DNA from: Corynebacterium occultum
Lineage (GTDB): Bacteria; Actinomycetota; Actinomycetes; Mycobacteriales; Mycobacteriaceae
Direction of reading: 5' to 3'
DNA length: 64,000 nucleotides
NCBI RefSeq assembly: GCF_009734425.1
Contig: NZ_CP046455.1
Span: 1 to 64,000, forward strand
Of this stretch, positions 56,326 through 64,000 are shown in pieces. The notes beneath the pieces were generated by a model that worked only from the letters and a program-made list of their open reading frames with translations, ran no database searches and had not been told where the DNA came from. A program made the position numbers and the translations under genes. Positions within the stretch are counted from its first letter, which is position 1. Each line of letters starts with the position of its first letter.

Positions 56326-57777
56326 TCACTCCCTGGGCAGGTTATTCAACGCCACGTTGAGAACCTCGCGACCGATCGGGGAAGCCACCGAACCACCGGT
56401 GGCGCTGCTGCCCTGACCGCCGCCATCCTTGACGACGACCGCGACCGCGACATCCGCATCCTCACTCGGCCCGAAAGCCACGTACCAGGTGTGCGGCGCG
56501 GCATCCTCACCATGCTCGGCGGTACCCGTCTTAGAGGCGATGTCCTGACCGTTATAACCGGAGGTGTTCCGCTCCGAGGCGAGCATCAGATTCTTCAGCG
56601 TGGTGGCCGTCTCCTCCTCAATCGCCCGGTTCATCTCCTCCGGATCAGTGCTGCGCAGTTCCTGCAGGTCCGAACCCGTCACCCGGGACAACAGATAGGG
56701 GGCCATCCGCACCCCATCATTGGCGACGACCGAGGCCATCACCGCGGCCTGCAACGCCGACATGGTCACATCACGCTGACCGATGGAGGTCTGCGCCAAC
56801 GCCGCATCATCCGGCACCTCACCCAGCGCGCCGGGGGAGGTGGGAATACCCAGGTTGTACTGCTCACCCACACCGAAGGCAGCAGCGGTCTCCTGCATCT
56901 CATCCGCACCCACCGCCACCGACATTTCAGCGAAAGCGGTGTTGCAGGACAGTGCGAAAGCTGTCTCCAGGGTGACCTGGCCACCACCGGCACAGCTCTG
57001 CCCGGCATAGTTCGTCAACTGAGTGGTGGTACCCGGCAGAGTGATCGCCGAAGCCCCGGTCAGCGGAGAACCCGGACCATAACCATTCTCCAGCCCGGCC
57101 GCGGTGGTGATGATCTTGAAGATCGAACCCGGCGGCAGGGTGTCCTGGGTGGCATTGTTGATCAGCGGATTATCCGGATCATTATTCAACGCCGACCAGG
57201 TGTCCTGAGCGGTTTCCGGATTAACCAGCCCATTCGGGTCATAACCCGGGGTGGAGGCCAGGCCGAGGATCTCACCGGTGGAGGGCCGCATCGCAACCAC
57301 CGCCCCCTGATAACCATTACGGGTCAGGGCGTCATAGGCCGCCTCCTGCACCGCCGGAATCAACGTGGTCTCCACATTGGCGCCCTTATTCTCCGCACCC
57401 GTCAAAGTATCCAACCAACGTGCAGTGGCCAGGGAAGAATCAGTGCCATTGAGAATGTCATTCTGGCTGGCCTCCAGACCCGCGGCCCCATAAATATCGG
57501 AGAGATAACCGACGATCGGACCCCACACCTCAGGGCGGCCCGCATCATAGGTGCGGTGGAAAATATCACCCTCATCCTGCCAGGAAGAAGCCAACACCTG
57601 ACCACCCGCGGTGATCTGACCCCGCGGCTGAGTCTGCATCTCCAGGAACCCACGATGATTCAAAGCATTATCGGCATACTCATCCGTACGGAAAGCCTGC
57701 ACCACAGTGATATTCACCAGCAGCACCAGGGTCAGGATCAGGGCGAAAATGGAAACAAAACGAATGGAACGATTCAT
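56326..57777 (-). CDS. pbpA: Penicillin-binding protein PbpA
   Basis: A 483-residue class B penicillin-binding transpeptidase for cell-wall growth and division. One N-terminal membrane helix (SIFALILTLVLLVNITVVQA) anchors it. The catalytic motifs are SxxK in PPGSIFKIITTA, SxN in ALSCNTAFAEM, and KTG in ASKTGTAEHGED. It abuts the rodA stop (TAG followed by ATG), so the pair is translationally coupled. Confidence 0.95.
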   Translation of the reverse strand: MNRSIRFVSIFALILTLVLLVNITVVQAFRTDEYADNALNHRGFLEMQTQPRGQITAGGQVLASSWQDEGDIFHRTYDAGRPEVWGPIVGYLSDIYGAAGLEASQNDILNGTDSSLATARWLDTLTGAENKGANVETTLIPAVQEAAYDALTRNGYQGAVVAMRPSTGEILGLASTPGYDPNGLVNPETAQDTWSALNNDPDNPLINNATQDTLPPGSIFKIITTAAGLENGYGPGSPLTGASAITLPGTTTQLTNYAGQSCAGGGQVTLETAFALSCNTAFAEMSVAVGADEMQETAAAFGVGEQYNLGIPTSPGALGEVPDDAALAQTSIGQRDVTMSALQAAVMASVVANDGVRMAPYLLSRVTGSDLQELRSTDPEEMNRAIEEETATTLKNLMLASERNTSGYNGQDIASKTGTAEHGEDAAPHTWYVAFGPSEDADVAVAVVVKDGGGQGSSATGGSVASPIGREVLNVALNNLPRE

Positions 57778-59232
57778 CTAGCTCACCTGCCCGTTCTGTT
57801 GCCCGGGACCGGCATGCCGGGACTGTGGAGACACGTCGGGAACCTGCTGGAAGAAACCGGTCTCCGGCTCATCCGGACCATAGGACTGGGCCGCCAGTGC
57901 CGAATTGCCGGTGGGCACCTGGGGGACAGTCAATTCCTCGGCGGGAGTGCGGGCGGAATGGGAGATCCGCAGCAGCAGACCCACCAGAATGTAGTTCGCC
58001 ATCAGGGAGGAACCACCCTGGGACATGAAGGGGGTGGTCAGGCCGGTCATCGGCATCAGGGCGGTGACGCCGGCGACGACCACGAACACCTGGATCGCCA
58101 CCGTGAGGGAAAGCCCGGAGGCCAGCAGCTTGCCATAGGAATCCTTCACCGTCAGGGCCGCCCGGAAACCCCGGGACACCAGGACCGCGAAGAGGATCAG
58201 GACAGCCGCCAGACCGATCAGGCCCAGCTCCTCACCGACGGCGGCGAGAATGAAGTCCGAGTGTGCCACCGGCACCTGCTCGGGATAACCCTGGCCCAGA
58301 CCAGTACCGGTGAGCCCGCCCCAGGACATGCCGAACAGGGCCTGGCTCAGCTGATAACCGGTGGTGTCATAGTTGGCGACGGGGTCCATGAAGTTGTTCA
58401 CCCGCTCCTGGATCTTGCTGGAGATGGTGTAGATACCGACCGCACCGACGGCGACCAGCACCATGCCGATGAGCAGCCAGGAGGTGCGTCCGGTGGCCAG
58501 GTAGAGCATGCCGAGCACCGTGGTGAACAGTAGCAGCGCCGGGCCGAAGTCATTGGAGATCGCCATGATCAGGATGGCCACCGCCCAGACCGCGAGGATC
58601 GGGGCGAGGTCACGCAGGCGGGGGAACTCCATGCCGAAGATCCGGTAGCCGGCCACCGTGAACAGGGCCCGCTTATTCACCAGCAGCTGGGCGAAGAAAA
58701 GCAGCAGCAGGATCTTGGAGAACTCACCGGGCTGCACCGAGAAGGGGCCGATGGAGATCCAGATGCGGGCGTCCGCATTCATCTGGGTGGGCCAGACCAG
58801 GGGCAGTGCCAGGAGCACCAGACCCACCAGTCCCAGCAGGTAGCTATAACGGCCCAGTGTCCGGTGGTCCTTGACAATCACCAGCACCCCGATCAGCAGG
58901 ATGATGGCCACCAGGGTCCACATCACCTGACGGGTGGCCATGGTGTTGCCCGTGGCCAGGTCCAGGCGGTAGACCATCACCAGGCCCAGGCCATTGAGCA
59001 GTGCCACCACCGGCAGAATCACCTGGTCGGCATGATGGGCCCGCAGGCACAATGCCAGGTGTGCGAGGGTGAACACCACGATGAAACCACCGATGAGCCA
59101 GAGGATCTCGGTGCTCAGGGCATTGCCCTGGGACAGTTCCAGGTTGATCAGGGCGGCAGCGACGATCACCGCGGCCAGGATCAGCAGCAGCATCTCGGTG
59201 CGCCGCAGGGCGATTTTCTTGAAAACACTCAT
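57778..59232 (-). CDS. rodA: RodA/FtsW-family glycan polymerase
   Basis: A 484-residue SEDS-family peptidoglycan glycosyltransferase with about ten membrane helices. Key motifs are MVYRLDLATGNTMATRQVMW near residue 75, ISNDFGPALLLFTTVLG, and TGLTTPFMSQGGSSLMANYI near the C-terminal end, diagnostic of the family. It starts MSVFKKIALRRTEM at ATG 59232, overlapping the pstP stop by four bases. It partners with PbpA downstream. Confidence 0.96.
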   Translation of the reverse strand: MSVFKKIALRRTEMLLLILAAVIVAAALINLELSQGNALSTEILWLIGGFIVVFTLAHLALCLRAHHADQVILPVVALLNGLGLVMVYRLDLATGNTMATRQVMWTLVAIILLIGVLVIVKDHRTLGRYSYLLGLVGLVLLALPLVWPTQMNADARIWISIGPFSVQPGEFSKILLLLFFAQLLVNKRALFTVAGYRIFGMEFPRLRDLAPILAVWAVAILIMAISNDFGPALLLFTTVLGMLYLATGRTSWLLIGMVLVAVGAVGIYTISSKIQERVNNFMDPVANYDTTGYQLSQALFGMSWGGLTGTGLGQGYPEQVPVAHSDFILAAVGEELGLIGLAAVLILFAVLVSRGFRAALTVKDSYGKLLASGLSLTVAIQVFVVVAGVTALMPMTGLTTPFMSQGGSSLMANYILVGLLLRISHSARTPAEELTVPQVPTGNSALAAQSYGPDEPETGFFQQVPDVSPQSRHAGPGQQNGQVS

Positions 59233-60698
59233 CTCACACCCACCTCCCGGCAGTCGACTCCGGGGGTGTTTCGATCCCCACTATTTGCTTGGGCCGCAGG
59301 CGCGGCGCTTTCGCTGTTCTCAGCATCCTGGGGTGCCGGTTCCGCTTCAGCACCTTCCCGGGTGACACACACCGGCAGGGCAGAACCAGCCAGACGCTGC
59401 ATCTGCTCCAACACCTCGTCATAGGTGCCGCTGGGAAGACCCGACACCGAATTCCGGGTTGATTCGGGGAGGTCATCCAGGTTGAAAGGCTCACAGTCAC
59501 CCTGATCGCCAGGGGAGACCATCTTCAAGCCACCCTGCTCATTGATGCAGGCCAGCTGGTATTCCTCATTGAGTTCCCGGCCGAAGACCGAGTAGTTCAC
59601 GCCCTTCCAGATCCCGATCCGGTCCTCGGCGGCGGTGGCCACGTAGTAGTTCTCCTGAACCTTCTTCACGGCCCACCAACCACCACCTGCCAGGGCGGCC
59701 AGCAGCACCAGCACGATGATCAGGGGGATCAGCTTACGGCTGGGGGAAGAGGATTCCCCTGGTGTGTGATCCTCCTCTTCATCGGCGGCCGCCGGAGGTT
59801 CCGGGGTGCCACCCAACGCCTGCGGCTGGGACTGGCCGCTGGGGGAGATGGTCTGGGGGCGGCGCGCGATGGCAGCTGCCCGGCCCGCCGCGGTATCCGG
59901 GCGAGGCTCATCCTCCTGTATTCCGTTGAGGGCACCGACGGTCATCGGCTGGGACTGCAGGGCCCGGGTGGTTTCCGCATTCGGATCCTCAACCACATCG
60001 GCGATGATCACCGTGACATTGTCCGGACCACCGGAACGCAGAGCCAGCTCCACCAGACGGGTCGCGGCCTCAGCCGGGGTGCCGGTGGAGAGAGTGGTTT
60101 CGATGGTGGAGTGGGTGACCGGATCCGAGAGACCATCAGAGCAGAGCAACAGGCGGTCCCCGACGCGCGGTTCCAGGGTCATCAGAGTCGGATCCACGGG
60201 GCGTCCGGTGTAGGCCTTGAGGATCAGGGAACGCTGGGGGTGGGTGGAAACATCCTCCGGGTCGAGCTTGCCCTCGGTTACCAGGGACTGCACGAAAGTG
60301 TCATCGACGGTGAGCTGCTCCAGGATGCCGTCCCGCAGCCGGTAACCACGGGAGTCACCCACATGGCAGAGCCCCAGGGTGGTGCCGTTGAACATCAACG
60401 CGGAGAGTGTGGTGCCCATGCCATCGGTCTCGGGGTGCTGGCGCACATGCTCGGCGATGGCGAGGTTGGCGTCATCCGCCATCCCGCCCAGGAGGGCGAG
60501 CATGTCATTGTCACCGGGGTCGGCATCAAGCACCTGCAGATGACTGATCATGATCTGCGAGGCGATCTCGCCCGCCGCATGCCCACCCATGCCATCAGCC
60601 AAGGCCAATAGGCGGGGGCCGGCATAAGCCGAGTCCTCATTATTGCCACGCACCAGGCCGCGATCCGAAGCGGCGGCAAAATCCAGTCGAAGGGTCAC
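59229..60698 (-). CDS. pstP: PP2C-type serine/threonine phosphatase PstP
   Basis: A 489-residue membrane phosphatase that dephosphorylates PknA and PknB and their targets. The PP2C catalytic domain (1-235) has SDRGLVRGNNEDSAYAG, LADGMGGHAAGE, LLCSDGLSDPV and GGPDNVTVI, supplying metal ligands. A helix IPLIIVLVLLAALAGGGWW near residue 315 precedes an extracellular region with two or three Cys. Its start overlaps the fhaB stop by four bases and its stop overlaps the rodA start. Confidence 0.95.
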   Translation of the reverse strand: MTLRLDFAAASDRGLVRGNNEDSAYAGPRLLALADGMGGHAAGEIASQIMISHLQVLDADPGDNDMLALLGGMADDANLAIAEHVRQHPETDGMGTTLSALMFNGTTLGLCHVGDSRGYRLRDGILEQLTVDDTFVQSLVTEGKLDPEDVSTHPQRSLILKAYTGRPVDPTLMTLEPRVGDRLLLCSDGLSDPVTHSTIETTLSTGTPAEAATRLVELALRSGGPDNVTVIIADVVEDPNAETTRALQSQPMTVGALNGIQEDEPRPDTAAGRAAAIARRPQTISPSGQSQPQALGGTPEPPAAADEEEDHTPGESSSPSRKLIPLIIVLVLLAALAGGGWWAVKKVQENYYVATAAEDRIGIWKGVNYSVFGRELNEEYQLACINEQGGLKMVSPGDQGDCEPFNLDDLPESTRNSVSGLPSGTYDEVLEQMQRLAGSALPVCVTREGAEAEPAPQDAENSESAAPAAQANSGDRNTPGVDCREVGVR

Positions 60699-61186
60699 GG
60701 AACCAGCCTCACAGTTGTTCTACCTAGCTTGATGTCGCTGCCGACCTCAACACGTTCCGGCTGATCGATCCGGTTCCCGCCGACGAAGGTGCCGTTGCGG
60801 GAATCCAGGTCCTCCACGAACCAGTCATTGCCACGACGGAAGAGCCGGGCATGACGCCCGGAGGCATAATCATCACCCAGCACGAAGGTGCAGTCCGGGC
60901 TGCGGCCCATTACCACATCCTGCAGGGAGGTGATCTCCATGTGGGAGCCCTTCAACGGGCCATCCACGATGGACAGTGCCCGGGCCTGCTCACCCCGCTT
61001 TCGGGGCGGGGCGGGGGGAGGTGCAGCAGCGGAAGCGGCGACACCACCCTTACCCTTGGACCGGCGCGGAGAAACCCCGGCTGCGGCATTGACGTCCCGG
61101 CGCATGGTGCGCATGGCCATGAAAATGAAGAACCACAGCAGCACGAGCAGTGCGATCCGGAATGACAGCAGCACAATAGAATCCAT
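60695..61186 (-). CDS. fhaB: FHA-domain membrane protein FhaB
   Basis: A 163-residue protein. A single N-terminal helix (VLLSFRIALLVLLWFFIFMA) is followed by a basic linker, then an FHA domain with DVVMGRSPDCTFVLGDDYAS, GRHARLFRR and DSRNGTFVGGNRI, which binds phospho-threonine peptides. ATG 61186 has AAGGAGG about 8 bases upstream. It couples PknA/PknB signalling to cell-wall synthesis. Confidence 0.94.
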   Translation of the reverse strand: MDSIVLLSFRIALLVLLWFFIFMAMRTMRRDVNAAAGVSPRRSKGKGGVAASAAAPPPAPPRKRGEQARALSIVDGPLKGSHMEITSLQDVVMGRSPDCTFVLGDDYASGRHARLFRRGNDWFVEDLDSRNGTFVGGNRIDQPERVEVGSDIKLGRTTVRLVP

Positions 61187-61227
61187 GTGGCGTTCCTCCT
61201 TGGTTGGGGGCGGCGATGACCGGGGGA

Positions 61228-62232
61228 TCAGAGCCCGGTGATGCGAACTTCGATATGAGAATGACCCATGGTGATCACATCGCCGTCCGCCAACAACCAG
61301 TTTTCCACCGGAGTGTCATTGACGGTGGTTCCATTGGTGGACTGCAGATCAACCAGAACCGCATCCCGGCCATCCCAGGTAACCTCGGCATGCTGGCGGG
61401 AAACCCCGGTGTCCGGCAGGCGGAAGTCAACATCATTGCTACGTCCGATGATGTTGGAACCCTCATGGACCAGGTAGGTCCGGCTGGAACCGTCCTGCAG
61501 CAGCAGACTCACCTTTGGGCCGGAACCCGCGGACACCTGCTGACCCCCACCCGGGGTCTGCGCCTCCATGTGTTCGGTGTTGGCGTTGCTTCGTGCTTCC
61601 TGATGACCGGAAAAGCTCATGTTCTCACTTTCTTCGGGGGATTGTCCCTCCCCGGCATGGACAGAAGGGTAGACGCTACCCGGTGCAACCGGGAAAACCG
61701 AACCTCCGCCAACCGGGGGAACTGATGCAGAAGGGGGAGCATTCTGACTCTCCGGACCCGCCCAAGCGGGCCCCTCCTGTGCTGCTGGGGAGTCATCGGC
61801 GGCAGGCTGGCGATCCAACTCGGTTTCATCGAAACCGCTTTGCGACGCCGGCTGCGGCGAGGAGGTTGAGGACACCTTCAGCTGGCCGGTACGCATACCG
61901 GCATCCAGACTGATGGTGACCACCACCGGACCGACCAGCGCCCAACCGTGGTTACGGCAGTAGCGGTACATTTGGTCGGCGAAAGACATCGGCAACTCCG
62001 GGTTCTGACCCGAAAGATTCAGGAAGTCCTTCTCACTCACACTCACGCTGTAGACATTGGGGGCCTCGATGAGTTCATCTTCCCGCTGGAAGATATTGTC
62101 CTCGGCCTCCTGCTTCAGAAGTTCCTCAATCTCCGGCGGCACGACACGACCACCGAAGACCAGGGCGAAGCTATTGTCGAGGCCGCGCTGCAGGGCACTA
62201 TCAAGCTTGGCAAAACGCCCCAACATGGACAT
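61228..62232 (-). CDS. fhaA: FHA-domain protein FhaA
   Basis: A 334-residue soluble protein. The N-terminal DUF3662 domain (MSMLGRFAKLDSALQRGLDN, with IEELLKQEAEDNIF) is followed by a long disordered Ser/Pro linker and a C-terminal FHA domain (HEGSNIIGRSNDVDFRLPDT, SRQHAEVTWDG, LQSTNGTTVN). ATG 62232 has GGAGGAGGT upstream. It binds phosphorylated partners in cell-wall synthesis (MviN in mycobacteria, from the literature). First gene of the operon. Confidence 0.94.
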   Translation of the reverse strand: MSMLGRFAKLDSALQRGLDNSFALVFGGRVVPPEIEELLKQEAEDNIFQREDELIEAPNVYSVSVSEKDFLNLSGQNPELPMSFADQMYRYCRNHGWALVGPVVVTISLDAGMRTGQLKVSSTSSPQPASQSGFDETELDRQPAADDSPAAQEGPAWAGPESQNAPPSASVPPVGGGSVFPVAPGSVYPSVHAGEGQSPEESENMSFSGHQEARSNANTEHMEAQTPGGGQQVSAGSGPKVSLLLQDGSSRTYLVHEGSNIIGRSNDVDFRLPDTGVSRQHAEVTWDGRDAVLVDLQSTNGTTVNDTPVENWLLADGDVITMGHSHIEVRITGL

Positions 62233-62637
62233 TCGCGACCTCCTCCTTTAACGGGAACAATCCAACCGGCACCGGTTGGGGCTTCCTGAGCCCCAGATAC
62301 CGGTACCGGCCTGATCACAAACACCTCGGTTGAGGGGCTCATGATCTCTAACGGATAATGGAATCTTTCTATTGCGGTTTTGTTGCCGCACGCCCAACAT
62401 GATGCCCTCCAATTCCTTTGAGGGGAAAAGGAAGGACTCATCGCCGGATATACGTTCTTCATCAGTATAGGGGGCAAGTGGCGCGAATTCGTAGAGTCAG
62501 CGAATGCCAAGATGGCCACAAAAGAGCGGCAGTTATCGCTGTTTTCCCGGGTCTACCTGCCGATTTGTATAAGTCTCGGTGGGGCATGCTATCTTTAATC
62601 CAGTCGAGCGGCGAATAGTCGCGAAGATTCACCACCT

Positions 62638-62720
62638 GCCCGGGTGGCGGAATGGCAGACGCGCTGGCTTCAGGTGCCAGTGTCCGCAAGGGCGTGGGGG
62701 TTCAAGTCCCCCCCCGGGCA
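62638..62720 (+). tRNA. tRNA-Leu (CAG anticodon)
   Basis: An 83-base gene with a long variable arm. Acceptor GCCCGGG pairs with CCCGGGC, the D-arm is GGCGGAATGGCAGAC, the anticodon loop CTTCAGGT gives CAG (Leu), and the T arm is GGGGGTTCAAGTCCCCC. CCA is not encoded. A terminator follows. tRNA-Leu follows fhaA in related corynebacteria. Confidence 0.94.
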
Positions 62721-62748
62721 CAGCGAGCAGTTCTCGAACTGCAACAGC

Positions 62749-62798
62749 CGGAGATCACAAACTCGAAAGAGGGTGTGACCTCCGGTTTCTTTTGTTTT
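62749..62798 (+). terminator. Terminator after tRNA-Leu
   Basis: CCGGAGATCACA pairs (one mismatch/bulge) with TGTGACCTCCGG across an 18-base loop, followed by TTTCTTTTG. It ends the tRNA transcript. Confidence 0.7.
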
Positions 62799-62905
62799 TG
62801 GTGTCGGTTGTTTGTGAAGTGCGCAGTGGGGGAGTTGCAGGCGCAAGTTCTGGTTTCAGGTTGTTTCCAGTCACTTTGCAGGGGTTTAGATTATCTCGCT
62901 TTTTA

Positions 62906-63865
62906 GAGATCGCGCGGATAGAGGTCATGGTCGTCGGGCAGGTCGGGTATCCCAGCGGTGGGTCGTCCACGCTTCCCGGACCAGCCGACGGATGATGATA
63001 ATCGCGTTCGCCAGGGCGATAAACGCCTCCACGACCCGGGCACGACGCTCGGTGCAGATCAGGAGTTTCTTGAACCCCCGGTTGTGCCAGGAGTTCGTCC
63101 GCTCGACGACCCATCGGGCACCGGCCTGTAAGGGCTCGCCTTTCTTACTGATGACCCAGTCGCAGCCGAGTTCGGTGAGCAGGGTCCGGGTCTTGTTCGA
63201 GTCGTAGCCGGCGTCCAGATGCACCGTGATCTCCTCGGGCAGGTAAAACTCGAACCGGCCGAGCTTTTCCAACGTCGGACGCAACAACGGGGAGTCATGG
63301 CGGTTCGCCCCGATGAGCACACACCCCAGCGGGATACCGTTGCCGTCGACCAACAACGAGCGTTTGGTGCCCTGTTTGCCCCGGTCAACCGGGGATCTGC
63401 CGGCGACTTCCCCACCGCAGGGGGCCTTGACGATGCATCCGTCCACGCTCACGTTCTCCAGGTCGAGTCCGACGATCCGGTCGTAGAACTCCAGGCACAG
63501 CTGCTCCAGTTGGGTGAAGATCCCGGCGGCGATCCACTCATCCCGACGGGTACGCAGCGTGGTGGCCGAACAGGGGGAATCGGCGATCTTGGCGTACGAG
63601 GCGCCGAGGACGAGGACCTGGATGAGCTTGTCGAAGACGATCCGGTCCGCGATCCTCGGCCGGTGGCATCCCCACGGATGAGATATTTCCCGGGTGGGGA
63701 TCAGCGCGGCGAACTGGTCGAAGAGGGGGTTCATGATGAATGATGGAAGGGCAGGCACGAGTGCTCCTGAAGTGCTTACGTTTTCTTGGTCGAATCCGTA
63801 TGTACCAGGCCTCGTGCCTGCCCCTGTTCACGACACCCCGCCACACCCTCTATCCGCGCAATCTC
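62906..63865. mobile_element. IS5-family insertion sequence
   Basis: A complete 960-bp element. Inverted ends GAGATCGCGCGGATAGAGG at the left and CCTCTATCCGCGCAATCTC at the right differ at one base. A 3-bp duplication TTA flanks it (62903-62905 and 63866-63868). It lies about 185 bases after tRNA-Leu, and the remaining window (63866-64000) shows no gene I can support. Confidence 0.85.
62925..63758 (-). CDS. IS5-family transposase
   Basis: A 277-residue DDE transposase from GTG 63758 (MPALPSFIMNPLFDQFAALI). The N-terminal half holds a DNA-binding region with LGASYAKIADSPCSATTLRT. The catalytic core is visible: NVSVDGCIVKAP (first Asp), VHLDAGYDSNKTR (second Asp) and WVVERTNSWHNRGF (Glu with the RxxxK-like helix). 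The frame is intact, so it could be active. Confidence 0.92.
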   Translation of the reverse strand: MPALPSFIMNPLFDQFAALIPTREISHPWGCHRPRIADRIVFDKLIQVLVLGASYAKIADSPCSATTLRTRRDEWIAAGIFTQLEQLCLEFYDRIVGLDLENVSVDGCIVKAPCGGEVAGRSPVDRGKQGTKRSLLVDGNGIPLGCVLIGANRHDSPLLRPTLEKLGRFEFYLPEEITVHLDAGYDSNKTRTLLTELGCDWVISKKGEPLQAGARWVVERTNSWHNRGFKKLLICTERRARVVEAFIALANAIIIIRRLVREAWTTHRWDTRPARRP

Positions 63866-64000
63866 TTATGCCTCTTGTGGCGGCAAGACTGATGGCTATC
63901 TCTTTTGCGGGAGTTTACGGCCAGCCCTGCCTGATGGTTCTGTTATCGCGAGAGATCCTATAAAGACCCGGACCACCTCATGCGGCGCGGGCATGGCGCC

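Overview
The window looks like the replication-origin end of a Corynebacterium chromosome. It opens with dnaA, an oriC full of DnaA boxes, dnaN, recF, a DUF721 gene, gyrB and gyrA. It closes with crgA, pknB, pknA, pbpA, rodA, pstP, fhaB, fhaA and a tRNA-Leu. That gene order, the high G+C coding sequence and the many GTG starts all fit the genus. The amine and phenol catabolism genes suggest an environmental or food-associated species; the species itself cannot be read from the sequence.

Layout. 1-8 kb: replication core. 8-12 kb: an alpha/beta hydrolase, a frameshifted ROK regulator resembling SsuR with an exact McbR-type palindrome upstream, a small conserved protein, and a two-gene toxin-antitoxin-like cassette whose Doc-like member has lost its catalytic motif. 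12-15 kb: gyrA and its DUF3566 membrane partner. 15-20.5 kb: an amine-utilisation set (APC permease, flavin amine oxidase, AraC regulator, aldehyde dehydrogenase) lying between gyrA and the tRNA-Ile/tRNA-Ala pair. 21-31 kb: a Vat/CatB-like acetyltransferase, a lipoprotein, an AraC regulator with a phenol-hydroxylase-type monooxygenase, a membrane coiled-coil protein, a MetF-like reductase and MetE. 31-33 kb: ppiA and a rhomboid protease, followed by a second dense group of perfect DnaA boxes.

About 33-52 kb is mainly accessory: small membrane proteins, a complete IS630-type element, a divergent haem-export/two-component locus (hrtBA/chrSA type), a relic of an NAD(P)-binding protein, a seven-gene hydroxyquinol (resorcinol-type) degradation locus with its AraC regulator, a TauD-family dioxygenase, and a non-coding stretch with a repeated 12-15 bp motif. 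52-62.6 kb is the conserved cell-division and Ser/Thr phospho-signalling operon. The window ends with tRNA-Leu and an intact IS5-type element with its target duplication.

How the parts work together. The dnaA-gyrA block builds and unwinds the origin. The amine set would import an amine and oxidise it through an aldehyde to an acid. The hydroxyquinol operon would hydroxylate a phenol, cleave hydroxyquinol and reduce maleylacetate to 3-oxoadipate. The pkn-fha operon couples peptidoglycan synthesis to phosphorylation. The most unusual features are the second DnaA-box cluster (32.88-33.15 kb), the degenerate Doc-like pair, the doubly frameshifted ssuR-like gene, and the coexistence of two unrelated hydroxylase types in one aromatic operon.
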